Assembly (NCBI GenBank): GCA_009911065.1
Contig: QXWR01000005.1
Span: forward strand, 109,879 to 173,878
Source: Clostridiaceae bacterium
GTDB taxonomy: Bacteria; Bacillota; Clostridia; Lachnospirales; Lachnospiraceae
DNA: 64,000 nucleotides
Reading direction: 5' to 3'
In this document: positions 36,696 through 46,257 of the stretch, piece after piece
Position numbering within the stretch: position 1 is the first letter of the stretch
How the letters are laid out: each line of letters begins with the position of its first letter
The notes under the pieces: generated by a model
The model's database searches: none
Seen by the model: the letters and a program-made list of their open reading frames with translations, nothing else
What the model was told of the DNA's origin: nothing
Program-made: the position numbers and the translations under genes

Positions 36696-36774
36696 AGCAA
36701 TTCCCCTTCTGATTTCTCATTCTGACAAAATAAACCGGTTAAAAGAATGGTGGATGGTGTTACACCTCATGTTT

Positions 36775-38070
36775 TTATAACGATTCAAACCTTACCTGAA
36801 TGGAATTGGCATGGGCAGTCAATCCCTCTGCCTCTGCAAAGGTTTCAATATCTTTATGGATTGGTTTTAAAGCCTCTTTGGAATAATAAATAATACTGGA
36901 TTTTTTTACGTAATCATCCACACTTAATGGAGAAAAAAACTTGGCTGTTCCATTGGTGGGAAGCACATGATTCGGCCCTGCAAAATAATCTCCCAATGGC
37001 TCACAGCTGTACTCTCCCAAGAAAATGGCTCCTGCATTCTGTATTTTTGTCATTACCTCAAAAGGATTCCGGGTAACAATCTCCAGATGTTCCGACGCAA
37101 TCTCATTTGCTGTGTCAATGGCATCGGCCATGGAATCTGCCACCAAAATATATCCGTAATGGTCCAAAGATTTCTCTAAAATCTCCTTCCTGGAAAGTTT
37201 TAAAAGAAACTGGTTGATTTCCTCGGAAACTTTTTGGGCAAGTTCCATGCTGGTAGTGACTAAAATAGCGCTTGCCAGCTCGTCATGTTCAGCCTGAGAC
37301 AAAAGATCTGCCGCCACATACCGGGGATTGGCGCTGTCATCTGCCAACACCAAAATTTCACTTGGCCCTGCAATGCTGTCAATGCTCACATGGCCATACA
37401 CCGCTTTTTTTGCCAATGCCACAAAAATATTGCCGGGACCGGTAATCTTGTGTACCCGCGGAATGGATTCCGTCCCAAATGCCAAAGCTGCCACTGCCTG
37501 AGCGCCGCCGACTTTGTAGGTTTCAGTCGCTCCTGCCAGATGAGCCGCTGCCAAAGTGACTGGATTCACCTTCTTGTCCTTTCCTGGCGGCGTTACCATC
37601 ACAATCTGCTCCACTCCTGCAACTTTGGCCGGAATAATATTCATGAGTACAGAAGAAGGATAAGATGCCTTTCCTCCAGGCACATACACCCCTACGCTGG
37701 CAAGCGGCGTTACCTTCTGGCCAAGCATTACGCCATCCGGACGGCTGTCAAACCAGCTGTACTGCTTCTGTTTTTCATGGTATTCTCTGATATTTTCCAT
37801 GGATTTTTTCATTACAGAAAGAAGAGAAGGCTCCACCAGAGTCAAAGCTTCTTGGATCTCTTCTTCTGTCACCCGAAGTTCCCCTGCTGTTAAATCTACA
37901 TGATCAAACTTTTTTGTATACTCGAAAACCGCCTCATCTCTTCGGTTCTTTACATCTTCCACAATCCCCTGAACCACAGTTTCATACCCACTGTAATGAT
38001 TGGGGTCCCGTTTTAACAAATTGGCCAAAATATCTTTTCTGCTTTGATCGTCTAATTGAATTATTTTCAT
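36775..38070 (-). CDS. hisD: Histidinol dehydrogenase
   Basis: A 431-residue zinc enzyme that oxidises histidinol to histidine in two NAD-dependent steps. Typical motifs are YVPGGKASYPSSVLMN, GPGNIFVALAK, IDSIAGPSEILVLAD, the zinc ligands in LLSQAEHDE, and the C-terminal GPNHVLPTNGTAKF. The ATG at 38070 follows AAGAGGT; the upstream ATG (38112) overlaps hisG and lacks a site. It lies 25 nt after hisG, inside the operon. Confidence 0.97.
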   Translation of the reverse strand: MKIIQLDDQSRKDILANLLKRDPNHYSGYETVVQGIVEDVKNRRDEAVFEYTKKFDHVDLTAGELRVTEEEIQEALTLVEPSLLSVMKKSMENIREYHEKQKQYSWFDSRPDGVMLGQKVTPLASVGVYVPGGKASYPSSVLMNIIPAKVAGVEQIVMVTPPGKDKKVNPVTLAAAHLAGATETYKVGGAQAVAALAFGTESIPRVHKITGPGNIFVALAKKAVYGHVSIDSIAGPSEILVLADDSANPRYVAADLLSQAEHDELASAILVTTSMELAQKVSEEINQFLLKLSRKEILEKSLDHYGYILVADSMADAIDTANEIASEHLEIVTRNPFEVMTKIQNAGAIFLGEYSCEPLGDYFAGPNHVLPTNGTAKFFSPLSVDDYVKKSSIIYYSKEALKPIHKDIETFAEAEGLTAHANSIQVRFESL

Positions 38071-38095
38071 ATTTACCTCTTTCCTTCTGTACAAT

Positions 38096-38755
38096 TTATT
38101 TCCCTGAATCATGAGTCAAGGAAATCAAACTCCTCATCTCCTGAATGATCCCTGTAATCCGCTCATTCTCCCGCTTCATACTCACCTGATTCACCACCAT
38201 CCGGGCTGAAAGAGGACACACCTCCTCAAGCACAGTAAGTCCGTTTTCCCGCAAGGTAGAGCCAGTCTCCACAATATCCACGATAACTTCTGCCAGCCCT
38301 ACAATGGGAGCCAGCTCAATGGAACCATTCAGTTTGATAATTTCCACGGTCTGATGCTTTTTATTATAAAAGTAGTCCTTGGCAATGGCTGGATATTTGG
38401 TAGCTACCCGAATCAGTTCATGGTGCTTTAAACACTCCTGGGCTGATTCCGGTCCACACACGCACATCCGGCAGCGGCCGATTCCTAAATCCAGCACCTC
38501 GTAAAGGTTACGGCCCTCCTCCAGAATCGTATCCTTTCCCACAATTCCCACGTCCGCAGCGCCATATTCCACATAAGTCGGCACATCATTGGCTTTTGCC
38601 AGAAAAAAACGCACCTTCAAATCTTCATTGGCAAAAATCAGCTTCCTTGATTTTTTATCCTTCATCTCCTCACAGGTAATGCCGATTTTCTCAAACATTT
38701 CCAGGGATTTGTCTGCCAGCCTGCCTTTGGCAAGGGCAAAGGTCAGATATCTCAT
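38096..38755 (-). CDS. hisG: ATP phosphoribosyltransferase, short form
   Basis: A 219-residue catalytic subunit of the first enzyme of histidine synthesis. It is the short form (HisGs), which lacks the C-terminal regulatory ACT-like domain and needs HisZ. Landmarks are [14 protein letters not shown], the phosphate-binding [12 protein letters not shown] near the C-terminus and [12 protein letters not shown]. The ATG at 38755 follows GAAGGGTGG; a TTG at 38779 lies within hisZ. It starts just after the hisZ stop, with 1 nt between, fitting a 1:1 complex. Confidence 0.96.
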   Translation of the reverse strand: MRYLTFALAKGRLADKSLEMFEKIGITCEEMKDKKSRKLIFANEDLKVRFFLAKANDVPTYVEYGAADVGIVGKDTILEEGRNLYEVLDLGIGRCRMCVCGPESAQECLKHHELIRVATKYPAIAKDYFYNKKHQTVEIIKLNGSIELAPIVGLAEVIVDIVETGSTLRENGLTVLEEVCPLSARMVVNQVSMKRENERITGIIQEMRSLISLTHDSGK

Positions 38756-38756
38756 C

Positions 38757-40037
38757 TCATTTCCACCCTTCTGTTTCAATCAGTAATTTCTCCAGATTTC
38801 CAGTGACCACCTCTCCATTTACTACCATATATTCGGACACTTCATCCCCGGACCCGGATAGGTATAAAACCGATGCCATCCCATGGCGTCTGGCATAAGA
38901 CACATAATCTGTCACCGATTTGCCATCTGGTTTTCGAATCAGCTGCACCGGAGTATTGCCCTGCCGAAAATGTCCGGCCAGCAAAATCGCAGTCTCTCTG
39001 GCGCTGGGTTCATATAAGATTATGGTATCTACCATAAATACATCGGTTTCGATTTTCTGACGGGAAAGAGCCAGCATGAGCTGATCCACCACAATGGCAA
39101 ATCCCACTGCCGGAGCATCTTTCCCAAACTGGATGAGCAGCTTGTCATACCTTCCTCCCGTCACAAGATACTCTCCCGTTCCGTAAGTATATGCTTTAAA
39201 AATAATCCCGGTATAGTAAGAATATTTGCTTAACATTCCCAAATCGTAAGACACATAATCCCCTAACCCGTAAATATCCAAAATCTCCTGAACCCGCTCC
39301 AAACGGTCTATGGCCCTTAAAGCCCGTTGGTTGGAAGTCAAAGTACTGGCCAGACGAATCTGTTCTATGTTTCCAAAAAGCTCTGGAAGCTTTAAAAACA
39401 CCTGCTTTTGTTCTTCTGACATAGACTGTCTGGACAGAAGCTCCTCCACGCCGAAAAAATTCTTATTTTCAATCAATTCCCGCAGCTGTTCCTGAGTCTC
39501 CCCATCCATTCCGGCTTCCTCCACCAGCCCTCGAAAAAAATCCACCTGTCCCAGTTCTACCTGAAATTCCTGAAGTCCAGCAGCTTTCAAGGCATCAATC
39601 ACCAAGGCAATCATCTCCCCATCTCCATCGCTGGTGTTATCCCCAATCAACTCCACCCCGGTCTGAGTGGTTTCATGGAGTCTGCCCCGGTAACTGACCG
39701 TATTCAAAAAGGCTGACCCAAGGTAGCACAACCGCAAAGGTCCGGTCTCTTCTCTGAAATATTTTGCCACACATCGGGCAATAGAAGGGGTAATGTCCGG
39801 GCGCAGTACCAATGTGTTGTTCTCCCGGTCAAAAAACTTATACATTTCTCTGGTTCCTGCGCTTCCCCGCTCCTTTTTAAAAATATCAAAAAATTCAAAC
39901 ACAGGAGTCTCAATATCCTGATACCCATACAAGCGAAACACATTTTGAATCTTTTTTTGAACGGCCAGTTTCCTGGCACACTCTTCTGCATAAATATCCC
40001 GGACTCCCTCCGGGGTGTGTAATAACTGTCTGTCCAT
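38757..40037 (-). CDS. hisZ: ATP phosphoribosyltransferase regulatory subunit HisZ
   Basis: A 426-residue paralogue of histidyl-tRNA synthetase that carries no tRNA charging role; it forms a hetero-octamer with short HisG and mediates histidine feedback inhibition. The class II synthetase-like fold is visible in [48 protein letters not shown] and [12 protein letters not shown]. The C-terminal anticodon-type domain is weak. It opens the his operon and is divergent from the cupin gene. The promoter ATGACA/TACACT and a weak CodY-like site lie upstream. Confidence 0.93.
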   Translation of the reverse strand: MDRQLLHTPEGVRDIYAEECARKLAVQKKIQNVFRLYGYQDIETPVFEFFDIFKKERGSAGTREMYKFFDRENNTLVLRPDITPSIARCVAKYFREETGPLRLCYLGSAFLNTVSYRGRLHETTQTGVELIGDNTSDGDGEMIALVIDALKAAGLQEFQVELGQVDFFRGLVEEAGMDGETQEQLRELIENKNFFGVEELLSRQSMSEEQKQVFLKLPELFGNIEQIRLASTLTSNQRALRAIDRLERVQEILDIYGLGDYVSYDLGMLSKYSYYTGIIFKAYTYGTGEYLVTGGRYDKLLIQFGKDAPAVGFAIVVDQLMLALSRQKIETDVFMVDTIILYEPSARETAILLAGHFRQGNTPVQLIRKPDGKSVTDYVSYARRHGMASVLYLSGSGDEVSEYMVVNGEVVTGNLEKLLIETEGWK

Positions 40038-40084
40038 TTTTTCCTCTTTCCTAATGCGTTCCCATCATTTTTCAGACACATTCC

Positions 40085-40113
40085 AGTGTATCACAATTTA
40101 AACATACTGTCAT
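40085..40113 (-). promoter_or_regulatory. Putative sigma-A promoter of the hisZ operon
   Basis: Minus strand ATGACA (40113-40108), 17-bp spacer, TACACT (40090-40085). A CodY-like 15-mer (40115-40129, TATTTTCTGTATTTT, four mismatches) abuts the -35. Moderate support. Confidence 0.45.
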
Positions 40114-40139
40114 GTATTTTCTGTATTTTAGAAAAAACA

Positions 40140-40168
40140 TTGCATTTTCCCTTTTTCTTTTGTATGAT
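40140..40168 (+). promoter_or_regulatory. Sigma-A promoter of the cupin/PurF-like pair
   Basis: TTGCAT (40140-40145), 17-bp spacer, TATGAT (40163-40168), about 48 bp before the cupin start. Confidence 0.7.
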
Positions 40169-40215
40169 AAGCCTTAGGAAATAATCATATCCATGAAAAA
40201 GGAGGTTTCTCAATT

Positions 40216-40554
40216 ATGATTCACACAGAAAAATTGATTCCCTTTGAAAACCGCGCCGGAGGCAAAGGAACCGGCGTCATTCACTCGGTTATGGATGAGG
40301 AAACATTGGACGGTCATGCAAAGGCCATCCTGTCCGTAGTGCTCCATCCGGGAAGTTCCATTGGAAACCATCAGCATGTGGGCAATCTTGAAATCTATTA
40401 TGTGCTGAAGGGAGAAGGAATCTTTACATTAAACGGAGAGTCCCAGCCCATCCATGCAGGACAGGCCGGCAGTATGAAGCCAGGAGACTGGCACGGCATT
40501 GAAAATACCGGAACTGAAGACATGCTGATTTCCGCTGTCATGCTTTACGAGTAA
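40216..40554 (+). CDS. Small cupin-domain protein
   Basis: A 112-residue single-domain cupin. The metal-site pattern is visible: GSSIGNHQHVGNLEIYYVLKGEG in the first motif, where two His and one Glu should bind a metal, and GDWHGIENTG in the second. The fold is about the whole protein. No enzyme class can be assigned; small cupins bind sugars, nucleotides or metabolites. The ATG follows AAAGGAGG. It lies 39 nt before the PurF-like gene on the same strand and presumably shares its promoter, so a role next to that protein is possible. Confidence 0.88.
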   Translation: MIHTEKLIPFENRAGGKGTGVIHSVMDEETLDGHAKAILSVVLHPGSSIGNHQHVGNLEIYYVLKGEGIFTLNGESQPIHAGQAGSMKPGDWHGIENTGTEDMLISAVMLYE

Positions 40555-40593
40555 ATATCAGTCACAACACAACAATCGGGAGGATAACATAGA

Positions 40594-42087
40594 ATGGGTG
40601 GATTTTTTGGCGTTACATCAAAGGAAGACTGCGTAATGGATTTGTTTTTCGGAACAGATTATCATTCCCATCTGGGAACCCGTCGGGGAGGCATGGCGGT
40701 TTATGGCAAAAGCGGTTTTCAGAGAAGTATCCACAACATTGAAAACTCTCCGTTCCGCACCAAATTTGAGCGGGACGTAGAAGAACTTGTCGGCAACTCC
40801 GGCATTGGCTCCATTTCAGACAATGAACCGCAGCCTTTGCTCATCCAGTCCCATCTTGGCAGCTATGCTATAGTCACTGTGGGAAAGATCAATAATGAAG
40901 ACGACCTGATTCATCATGCTTTTGAAAATGGCCACATTCATTTTATGGAAATGTCCGGCGGGCGAATCAATGCCACGGAACTGACTGCATCCATCATTAA
41001 CCAGAAGCAAAGTTTGGTGGAGGGACTCCTTTATGCTCAGGAGATGATTCAGGGATCTATGACCATCCTTCTTTTAACACCAGAAGGAATTTATGCTTCC
41101 CGTGACCGTTATGGCCGTACTCCTGTGGTAATCGGAAAAAAAGAACAGGCATTTTGCGTCTCTTTTGAAAGTTTCGCATTTATTAATCTGGGGTATCAAA
41201 ACTGCACGGAACTGGGTCCGGGGGAGATCGCTCTCATCAATGCCTCTGGAATCCAGTATTTAAGCCAGCCTCGAAAAGAGATGAAAATCTGCTCCTTTTT
41301 ATGGGTTTATTATGGCTACCCCACCTCAAGCTACGAAGGTATCAATGTGGAGGAAATGCGCTATCGCTGCGGAGAAATTCTGGCCAGAAGAGACTTAGGA
41401 AAACTCCCGTCATGCACCCAAGGCCACTGCCAAAACTGTTCGGCTCATTCCAAAACGGAATCCGGAGCTTCTGTCTCTGCCCCAATTCACCCGGATATTG
41501 TAGCTGGGGTTCCGGATTCTGGCATTGCCCATGCCATAGGCTATGCCAATGAGTCTGGCATTCCTTTTGCCCGTCCTTTTATTAAATATACCCCTACCTG
41601 GCCCCGTTCCTTTATGCCGCAGAACCAAAGCCAGCGAAACCTGATTGCCAAAATGAAGCTTATTCCGGTAGACGCACTTATTGGCGGAAAAAGCTTATTG
41701 TTGATTGACGATTCCATTGTGCGGGGTACCCAGTTGGGAGAAACCACAGAATTTCTATACAAAAGCGGCGCCAAAGAAGTTCACATCCGGCCGGCCTGCC
41801 CTCCACTGCTGTTTGGCTGTAAATATTTAAACTTCTCCCGCTCCAACTCTGACCTGGATTTAATCACCCGCCGGATTATCCGGGAACGGGAAGGCGAGTT
41901 TGTATCTCCGGAGCTTTTAGCTGACTATGCCAATCCAGACAGCCAGAATTATGCAGATATGGTAGAAGAAATCCGCCGCCGTCTGAATTTCACATCCCTG
42001 AAATTCCACCGTCTGGACGATTTGATCACATCCATCGGACTCCCGGCAGAATCACTATGTACGTATTGCTGGAGCGGAAAAGAATAA
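40594..42087 (+). CDS. PurF-like amidophosphoribosyltransferase homologue lacking the catalytic Cys
   Basis: A 497-residue PurF-family protein. PurF hydrolyses glutamine in an N-terminal Ntn domain with Cys at position 2 and transfers ammonia to PRPP. Here the start reads MGGFFGV, so the nucleophile is Gly (codon GGT, one base from TGT Cys). The Ntn scaffold is otherwise kept (YHSHLGTRRGGMAVYG). The PRPP loop LLIDDSIVRGTQLG near residue 370 is intact. It also carries an insertion CTQGHCQNC near residue 272 and a C-terminal LCTYC, compatible with metal or Fe-S ligands. The ATG follows GGGAGG. It may be an ammonia-dependent enzyme or a regulator; I would not call it functional PurF. Confidence 0.85.
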   Translation: MGGFFGVTSKEDCVMDLFFGTDYHSHLGTRRGGMAVYGKSGFQRSIHNIENSPFRTKFERDVEELVGNSGIGSISDNEPQPLLIQSHLGSYAIVTVGKINNEDDLIHHAFENGHIHFMEMSGGRINATELTASIINQKQSLVEGLLYAQEMIQGSMTILLLTPEGIYASRDRYGRTPVVIGKKEQAFCVSFESFAFINLGYQNCTELGPGEIALINASGIQYLSQPRKEMKICSFLWVYYGYPTSSYEGINVEEMRYRCGEILARRDLGKLPSCTQGHCQNCSAHSKTESGASVSAPIHPDIVAGVPDSGIAHAIGYANESGIPFARPFIKYTPTWPRSFMPQNQSQRNLIAKMKLIPVDALIGGKSLLLIDDSIVRGTQLGETTEFLYKSGAKEVHIRPACPPLLFGCKYLNFSRSNSDLDLITRRIIREREGEFVSPELLADYANPDSQNYADMVEEIRRRLNFTSLKFHRLDDLITSIGLPAESLCTYCWSGKE

Positions 42088-42118
42088 AAAACTTTTTTAA
42101 AAGTTATAAAAGTTTTGT

Positions 42119-42170
42119 AACGGAGTGAGAGGAGAGGGACGAGTCCGCCTTTCTCTCATTCCGTTGTTGC
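42119..42170 (+). terminator. Terminator after the PurF-like gene
   Basis: AACGGAGTGAGAG (42119-42131) pairs with CTCTCATTCCGTT (42153-42165) except one mismatch; an inner GGAC-GA-GTCC lies in the loop. GTTGCATTTTC follows. The T-run is short. Confidence 0.6.
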
Positions 42171-42189
42171 ATTTTCACTAGCTCTCTTT

Positions 42190-42630
42190 TTAACGTCCCT
42201 TTTCTTGAGACAGACCAAATATTTTTAAACAGATTTGACATAACTTTGCCCCCACCCATACTCCAAAGGTATTCAAAATCAGATCATCCAACTCAGTAAC
42301 TCCGGTTCCAAAAACAAATTGCAGAGTCTCGATTGTCAAAGAAAACAAAAATCCCAACAGCAAAATTCTTCTCATATCCCGCCGGATTCCAATTCCATAC
42401 CAGAAAGCCCCAAAAGGAATAAACCAGACAATATTCCCCACAAACAGGTACAAAAAACGCAGCCATCTTCCCTGATAAAGCAGGGGAAGATAGTCTGCAA
42501 ACAAAGTTAGATTCAAAGTTCCTTTTTGAAATAAAGAATATAAGGAAAAACTGCTTCGAAATACGGTAATTCGAAGCAGCACAGTCATATACAGACCAAA
42601 CATTATAATAGAAATTCTTTTCTTTTTCAT
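42190..42630 (-). CDS. VanZ-like membrane protein
   Basis: A 146-residue membrane protein of the VanZ family (teicoplanin resistance-associated fold; function largely unknown). Four hydrophobic segments are visible. The family features are LYLFVGNIVWFIPFGAFWYG, and a C-terminal block with SLTIETLQFVFGTGVTELDDLILNTFGVWVGA. It starts 3 nt after the uracil permease gene stops and is the third gene of a chemoreceptor-permease-VanZ operon. Nothing in the window suggests glycopeptide resistance. Confidence 0.87.
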   Translation of the reverse strand: MKKKRISIIMFGLYMTVLLRITVFRSSFSLYSLFQKGTLNLTLFADYLPLLYQGRWLRFLYLFVGNIVWFIPFGAFWYGIGIRRDMRRILLLGFLFSLTIETLQFVFGTGVTELDDLILNTFGVWVGAKLCQICLKIFGLSQEKGR

Positions 42631-42633
42631 CCT

Positions 42634-43893
42634 TCACGCTTCCCGGTCATTGGTCAAATTCGCCTTATCCAGCAAATAAAAAGCCAGACTTAAAGCCATA
42701 CCTACCACACAGGCAAGTACCATACCTTTTAACTGAATATTGCCGATCTGAATGGCGATACCAGAAAGACCTGCCACAAAAATCACGGAAGTCAAAGCCT
42801 GATTTCGTGATTTTCCAAAATCCACTTTGGAATCCACCAAAATCCGCAGTCCGGAAGTTCCAATCATTCCATACAGCAGAAAAGAGATTCCGCCAATAAC
42901 TGGTCCGGGAATCGTGCTGATCAGCATGGAAAGCTTTCCCACAAAGGAACAAACAATGGACAATACTGCCGCTCCGGCAATCACATGGACACTGTACACA
43001 CCAGTCATAGCCATCACACCGATGTTTTCCCCATAAGTGGTAGTGGGAACTGATCCAATCATACCAGAAATCATCGTGGAAAAATTATCTCCAAACAAGC
43101 TCCGATGCAAGCCGGGATCTTTCAACAAATCTCGTCCCACAATCTTGCTGGTGACAACCTGATGACCGATATGTTCCGACGCAATGACCAAAATCACAGG
43201 CAAAATAATCAAAATTGCCTCTGGATCAAACTTTGGAGCCGTAAAATCAGGCAGAGCAAACCAAGGCGCTGCTGCAACTGCCTCAAAGCTTACAATCCCG
43301 CAACAGACAGCCGCCACATACCCGGCAATGACTGCAATCAAAATCGGAATAACGGACAAAAATCCCCGAAACAAAATAGAACCAAATACTGCAAACCCCA
43401 AGGTCACAAGAAATACAATCACATTGGCTGGCTGTATGGTCTCATCCAAAAGCCCTGCATTACTGGCAGCGGAAGATGACAATTCCAGACCAATCAGCGC
43501 CACCACTGGTCCCATGGCCGCTGGCGGCAGCACTACGTCAATCCAGTCTGTGCCAAACTTGTAAACAATCCCTGCCAGTATACAGCCGCAAAGACCTACT
43601 GCCACAAAGCCACCCAGGGCATATTCATACCCCCAGTTCTGAATGACAATCCCCGCCGGGGCAAGAAAGGCAAAGCTGGAACCTAAATAGGCCGGAGCTT
43701 TTCCTTTTGTCACAATAATAAACAGCAGGGTTCCCACACCGTTCATAAACAGCACAATGGCAGGGCTGATTCCAAAAAGGAACGGCACCAGCACAGAAGC
43801 GCCGAACATGGCAAACATGTGCTGAATGCTCAAAGGTCCCAACAGTTGAAACGGCACTTTTTCTTCTACCTGAATAATCCGCTTTGTTCCCAT
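42634..43893 (-). CDS. uraA: Uracil/xanthine permease (UraA-like, NCS2 family)
   Basis: A 419-residue nucleobase:cation symporter of the NCS2 family. It begins MGTKRIIQVEEKVPFQLLGPLSIQHMFAMFGASVLVPFLFGI. The family block ILPVILVIASEHIGHQV, then DPGLHRSLFGDN and SVPTTTYGENIGVMAMT, matches uracil permeases of the UraA/PyrP type. About fourteen hydrophobic segments fill the rest. It starts 8 nt after a chemoreceptor gene stops and is followed by a VanZ-like gene. No PyrR leader or other attenuator is visible in front of it. Confidence 0.93.
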   Translation of the reverse strand: MGTKRIIQVEEKVPFQLLGPLSIQHMFAMFGASVLVPFLFGISPAIVLFMNGVGTLLFIIVTKGKAPAYLGSSFAFLAPAGIVIQNWGYEYALGGFVAVGLCGCILAGIVYKFGTDWIDVVLPPAAMGPVVALIGLELSSSAASNAGLLDETIQPANVIVFLVTLGFAVFGSILFRGFLSVIPILIAVIAGYVAAVCCGIVSFEAVAAAPWFALPDFTAPKFDPEAILIILPVILVIASEHIGHQVVTSKIVGRDLLKDPGLHRSLFGDNFSTMISGMIGSVPTTTYGENIGVMAMTGVYSVHVIAGAAVLSIVCSFVGKLSMLISTIPGPVIGGISFLLYGMIGTSGLRILVDSKVDFGKSRNQALTSVIFVAGLSGIAIQIGNIQLKGMVLACVVGMALSLAFYLLDKANLTNDREA

Positions 43894-43901
43894 TTGCCAC
43901 C

Positions 43902-45593
43902 TCAGCCCAGTCCGTTGCCACGCAGTTTAAATCTCTGCACAGACACTTTCAGTTTCTCCGCCTGACCATTTAACTCTCTTGCAGACATGGCTGACTTTTC
44001 TGCTGTAGCGGCGTTGGTCTGAACCACATTGGAAATCTGCTCCATCCCCTCATTTAACTGGGACAAAGACTCTGCCTGCTGTTTGGCAGACTCTGCAATC
44101 TGTCCTACCAGATTCATAGAACGCTCCGCGCCGGTTACTCCTACGGAAAGGGCTTCCGTCGTATCGGCAGACAAGGATGTTCCATGTTCCACCAGCCGCA
44201 TGGATGTCTCAATAAGCTTTGTGATATCTTTTGCTGCTGCTGCACTCTTGGTAGCAAGGCTCTGAACCTCGCCTGCCACCACTGCAAATCCCTTTCCTGC
44301 GGCGCCTGCACGGGCAGCCTCTACAGCTGCATTTAAAGCCAGAATATTGGTCTGGAAAGAAATATCCTCAATGGTTTTAATAATACCGCTGATCTGCTGT
44401 GAAGACTTGGAAATGTCAGTCATAGCCGTGGTCAAATCTTTCATCTTTTCATTGCAGGCTTTCAGCTGTTTTGCTGCATCCATAGAACTCTTCTGAGCAT
44501 CGCCGGCATCTACAGAAGTGTGGCTGACCTCGCCGGACAATTCCTGAATACTGGCGGAAAGCTCCTCCACTGCGGATGCCTGCTCCACTGCGCCATTGGA
44601 GAGAATCTGTGCATCTGCCGCCATTCTCTCGGACTCTTCTGACACCTGACCGGAAGCTTGATGAATCTGATATAACGCCTGATTTAAAGCATCCAAAATC
44701 TGACGCATGGCATTTTGAATTGGAAGAAACTCTCCCCGGTAATTGTTTCCAATGATTAAATCCATCTTGCCTGCCGCCATCTGAGCCAGCTTGGAATCAA
44801 TATCTTTGATGTATGTCTTCAATTCCCGCTTGGTCTCATGAATGGATTCCACCAGCATTCCAATCTCAGAAGTATCCGGCTCCAGCACAAAATCCGCGGA
44901 AAGATTTCCTTGAGCGATCTCTCTCATCTGATCTCTCACTAAAATCACTGGACTTAAAATCTTTTTCTTTGTCACCACCAATACCACCAACTGAAGAACG
45001 CCCACAAGAATCATGGTCAGGATAATCCCAATACGGAGCATATTCGCCATAAAAGCCACCTGTTTCACTTCCTCAGATGTACGGGTATCCAGATCCTTTA
45101 AAAATTGCTCTTTAATTGTATTAATATTGGAGATAGCATTGTTGTATTCTGTGCCATATACATAGGCAATGGCTTCTTCTCTCTTGCCTGCCTCTACCTG
45201 CCGCATGGCTTCTTCCTCTAAGGGAACTAAAACATTGGACTGATTGGACATTTCATCAATCATAGACTGTTCCCGTGCTGTGATGCCAATGGACTGCATC
45301 GCGGAAACACCGGCCTCCCGGTTCTTCAGATTATTGACCTCGTTCATATAATTGTTATAATGCGTTTTGTTGCTTGTGGCAGCATATGCACGGACCTCAT
45401 TGGTCAGATAGCTGGAAGCGTTCATAAACCGATTTGCATTGTAAGTCAAATTATATCGGTCTTCGCTTACCTGGGTCAGCTTCGTGTTCATACTGCTGTA
45501 TGCAAAAAGAAACACGACCATTACCAACAGAGCCAAAATGGAACTTCCGTTTAAAATTAGAACCATCTTGGATTGATTCATTGCTTTTTTCAT
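43902..45593 (-). CDS. Methyl-accepting chemotaxis protein
   Basis: A 563-residue chemoreceptor. A first membrane segment (residues about 10-30) is followed by an extracellular four-helix-type sensor (about 31-175, with the [37 protein letters not shown] start), a second segment (about 185-210), a HAMP domain and a long cytoplasmic coiled coil. The hairpin tip is canonical: [23 protein letters not shown]. No CheR-binding C-terminal pentapeptide is seen. The ATG at 45593 follows AAGGAG. It is transcribed with the uracil permease gene, so a pyrimidine ligand is an attractive but unproven guess. Flagellar genes are not in the window. Confidence 0.93.
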   Translation of the reverse strand: MKKAMNQSKMVLILNGSSILALLVMVVFLFAYSSMNTKLTQVSEDRYNLTYNANRFMNASSYLTNEVRAYAATSNKTHYNNYMNEVNNLKNREAGVSAMQSIGITAREQSMIDEMSNQSNVLVPLEEEAMRQVEAGKREEAIAYVYGTEYNNAISNINTIKEQFLKDLDTRTSEEVKQVAFMANMLRIGIILTMILVGVLQLVVLVVTKKKILSPVILVRDQMREIAQGNLSADFVLEPDTSEIGMLVESIHETKRELKTYIKDIDSKLAQMAAGKMDLIIGNNYRGEFLPIQNAMRQILDALNQALYQIHQASGQVSEESERMAADAQILSNGAVEQASAVEELSASIQELSGEVSHTSVDAGDAQKSSMDAAKQLKACNEKMKDLTTAMTDISKSSQQISGIIKTIEDISFQTNILALNAAVEAARAGAAGKGFAVVAGEVQSLATKSAAAAKDITKLIETSMRLVEHGTSLSADTTEALSVGVTGAERSMNLVGQIAESAKQQAESLSQLNEGMEQISNVVQTNAATAEKSAMSARELNGQAEKLKVSVQRFKLRGNGLG

Positions 45594-45669
45594 TTCGTAT
45601 GCTCCTTTCCTGATTTGGTGGCAGTGGAATGGAACTTTCACCCTAGCACTCCCTTTAAAACTATTTACT

Positions 45670-45698
45670 ATTTTACAAAAAAATTGATGAAATTTCAA
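45670..45698 (-). promoter_or_regulatory. Sigma-A promoter of the chemoreceptor-uraA-vanZ operon
   Basis: Minus strand TTGAAA (45698-45693), 17-bp spacer, TAAAAT (45675-45670). I did not find a flagellar sigma-D type box (TAAA-N15-GCCGATAA). Confidence 0.6.
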
Positions 45699-45726
45699 GA
45701 AAAATCAGCAATATTTTCAAAAAACT

Positions 45727-46257
45727 TTATCTTTGTTCCAAATCCTTCTGGAGCGCCTCCAGATAGTGTACCAGAACATCCCGGTGCATCTGCACCAAAA
45801 ACCTTTTGTCTATTTCTTCGTAAGTAAAACTTTTCCTTCCCCCGGCTTCCATCCGCTGCCAAAACCCATACAAATCTTTGAACGGAAGATAGTAAATCTC
45901 ATTTTCTCCGGTAAAATGGAGAAGAATAAACGCAATTCCCCCCTGTTCCTCAAATTCTCTCATAAAACAAATCTGATGTGCGTGAACATTTTGAAGAGGA
46001 AATGTTCTGGATGCACACTCCTTGGCATCAAAACAGACTGGAATCCCCTGAACTGCCCCCATATAATCGATTGTGCTTTTCTGGTCAAAATAAGCAAGGG
46101 TAATATGGCGGCTTTCCTTGTCAATGGTAATTGGTGTAATCGGCGTAGGGATTTTCTGAATCAATGCCAGCTTTTTCTCCCGGTAAACGGCATTGCTGTG
46201 GTTGATCATGTCCTCCAGCGTAGAACCTCTTAACCCTCTGCTTTTCCAGGTGCCCAT
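45727..46257 (-). CDS. recU: Holliday junction resolvase RecU
   Basis: A 176-residue RecU-family nuclease, the Firmicutes resolvase that cuts recombination intermediates and works with RuvAB. Diagnostic segments are GLRGSTLEDMINHSN, LIQKIPTPITPI, AYFDQKSTIDYMGAVQGIPVCFDAKEC and GGIAFILLHF. The acidic metal site includes the D of VCFDAKEC and E of DAKE. The gene overlaps the end of clpA by 28 nt, so its ribosome site lies inside clpA. Placement behind clpA is unusual: in many Firmicutes recU precedes ponA. Confidence 0.95.
   Translation of the reverse strand: MGTWKSRGLRGSTLEDMINHSNAVYREKKLALIQKIPTPITPITIDKESRHITLAYFDQKSTIDYMGAVQGIPVCFDAKECASRTFPLQNVHAHQICFMREFEEQGGIAFILLHFTGENEIYYLPFKDLYGFWQRMEAGGRKSFTYEEIDKRFLVQMHRDVLVHYLEALQKDLEQR

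Noticed and set aside
42190..42630. VanZ-like gene as evidence for glycopeptide resistance
   Set aside because: No vanA/B ligase, vanX or vanRS gene is nearby; VanZ-family proteins are common without resistance.
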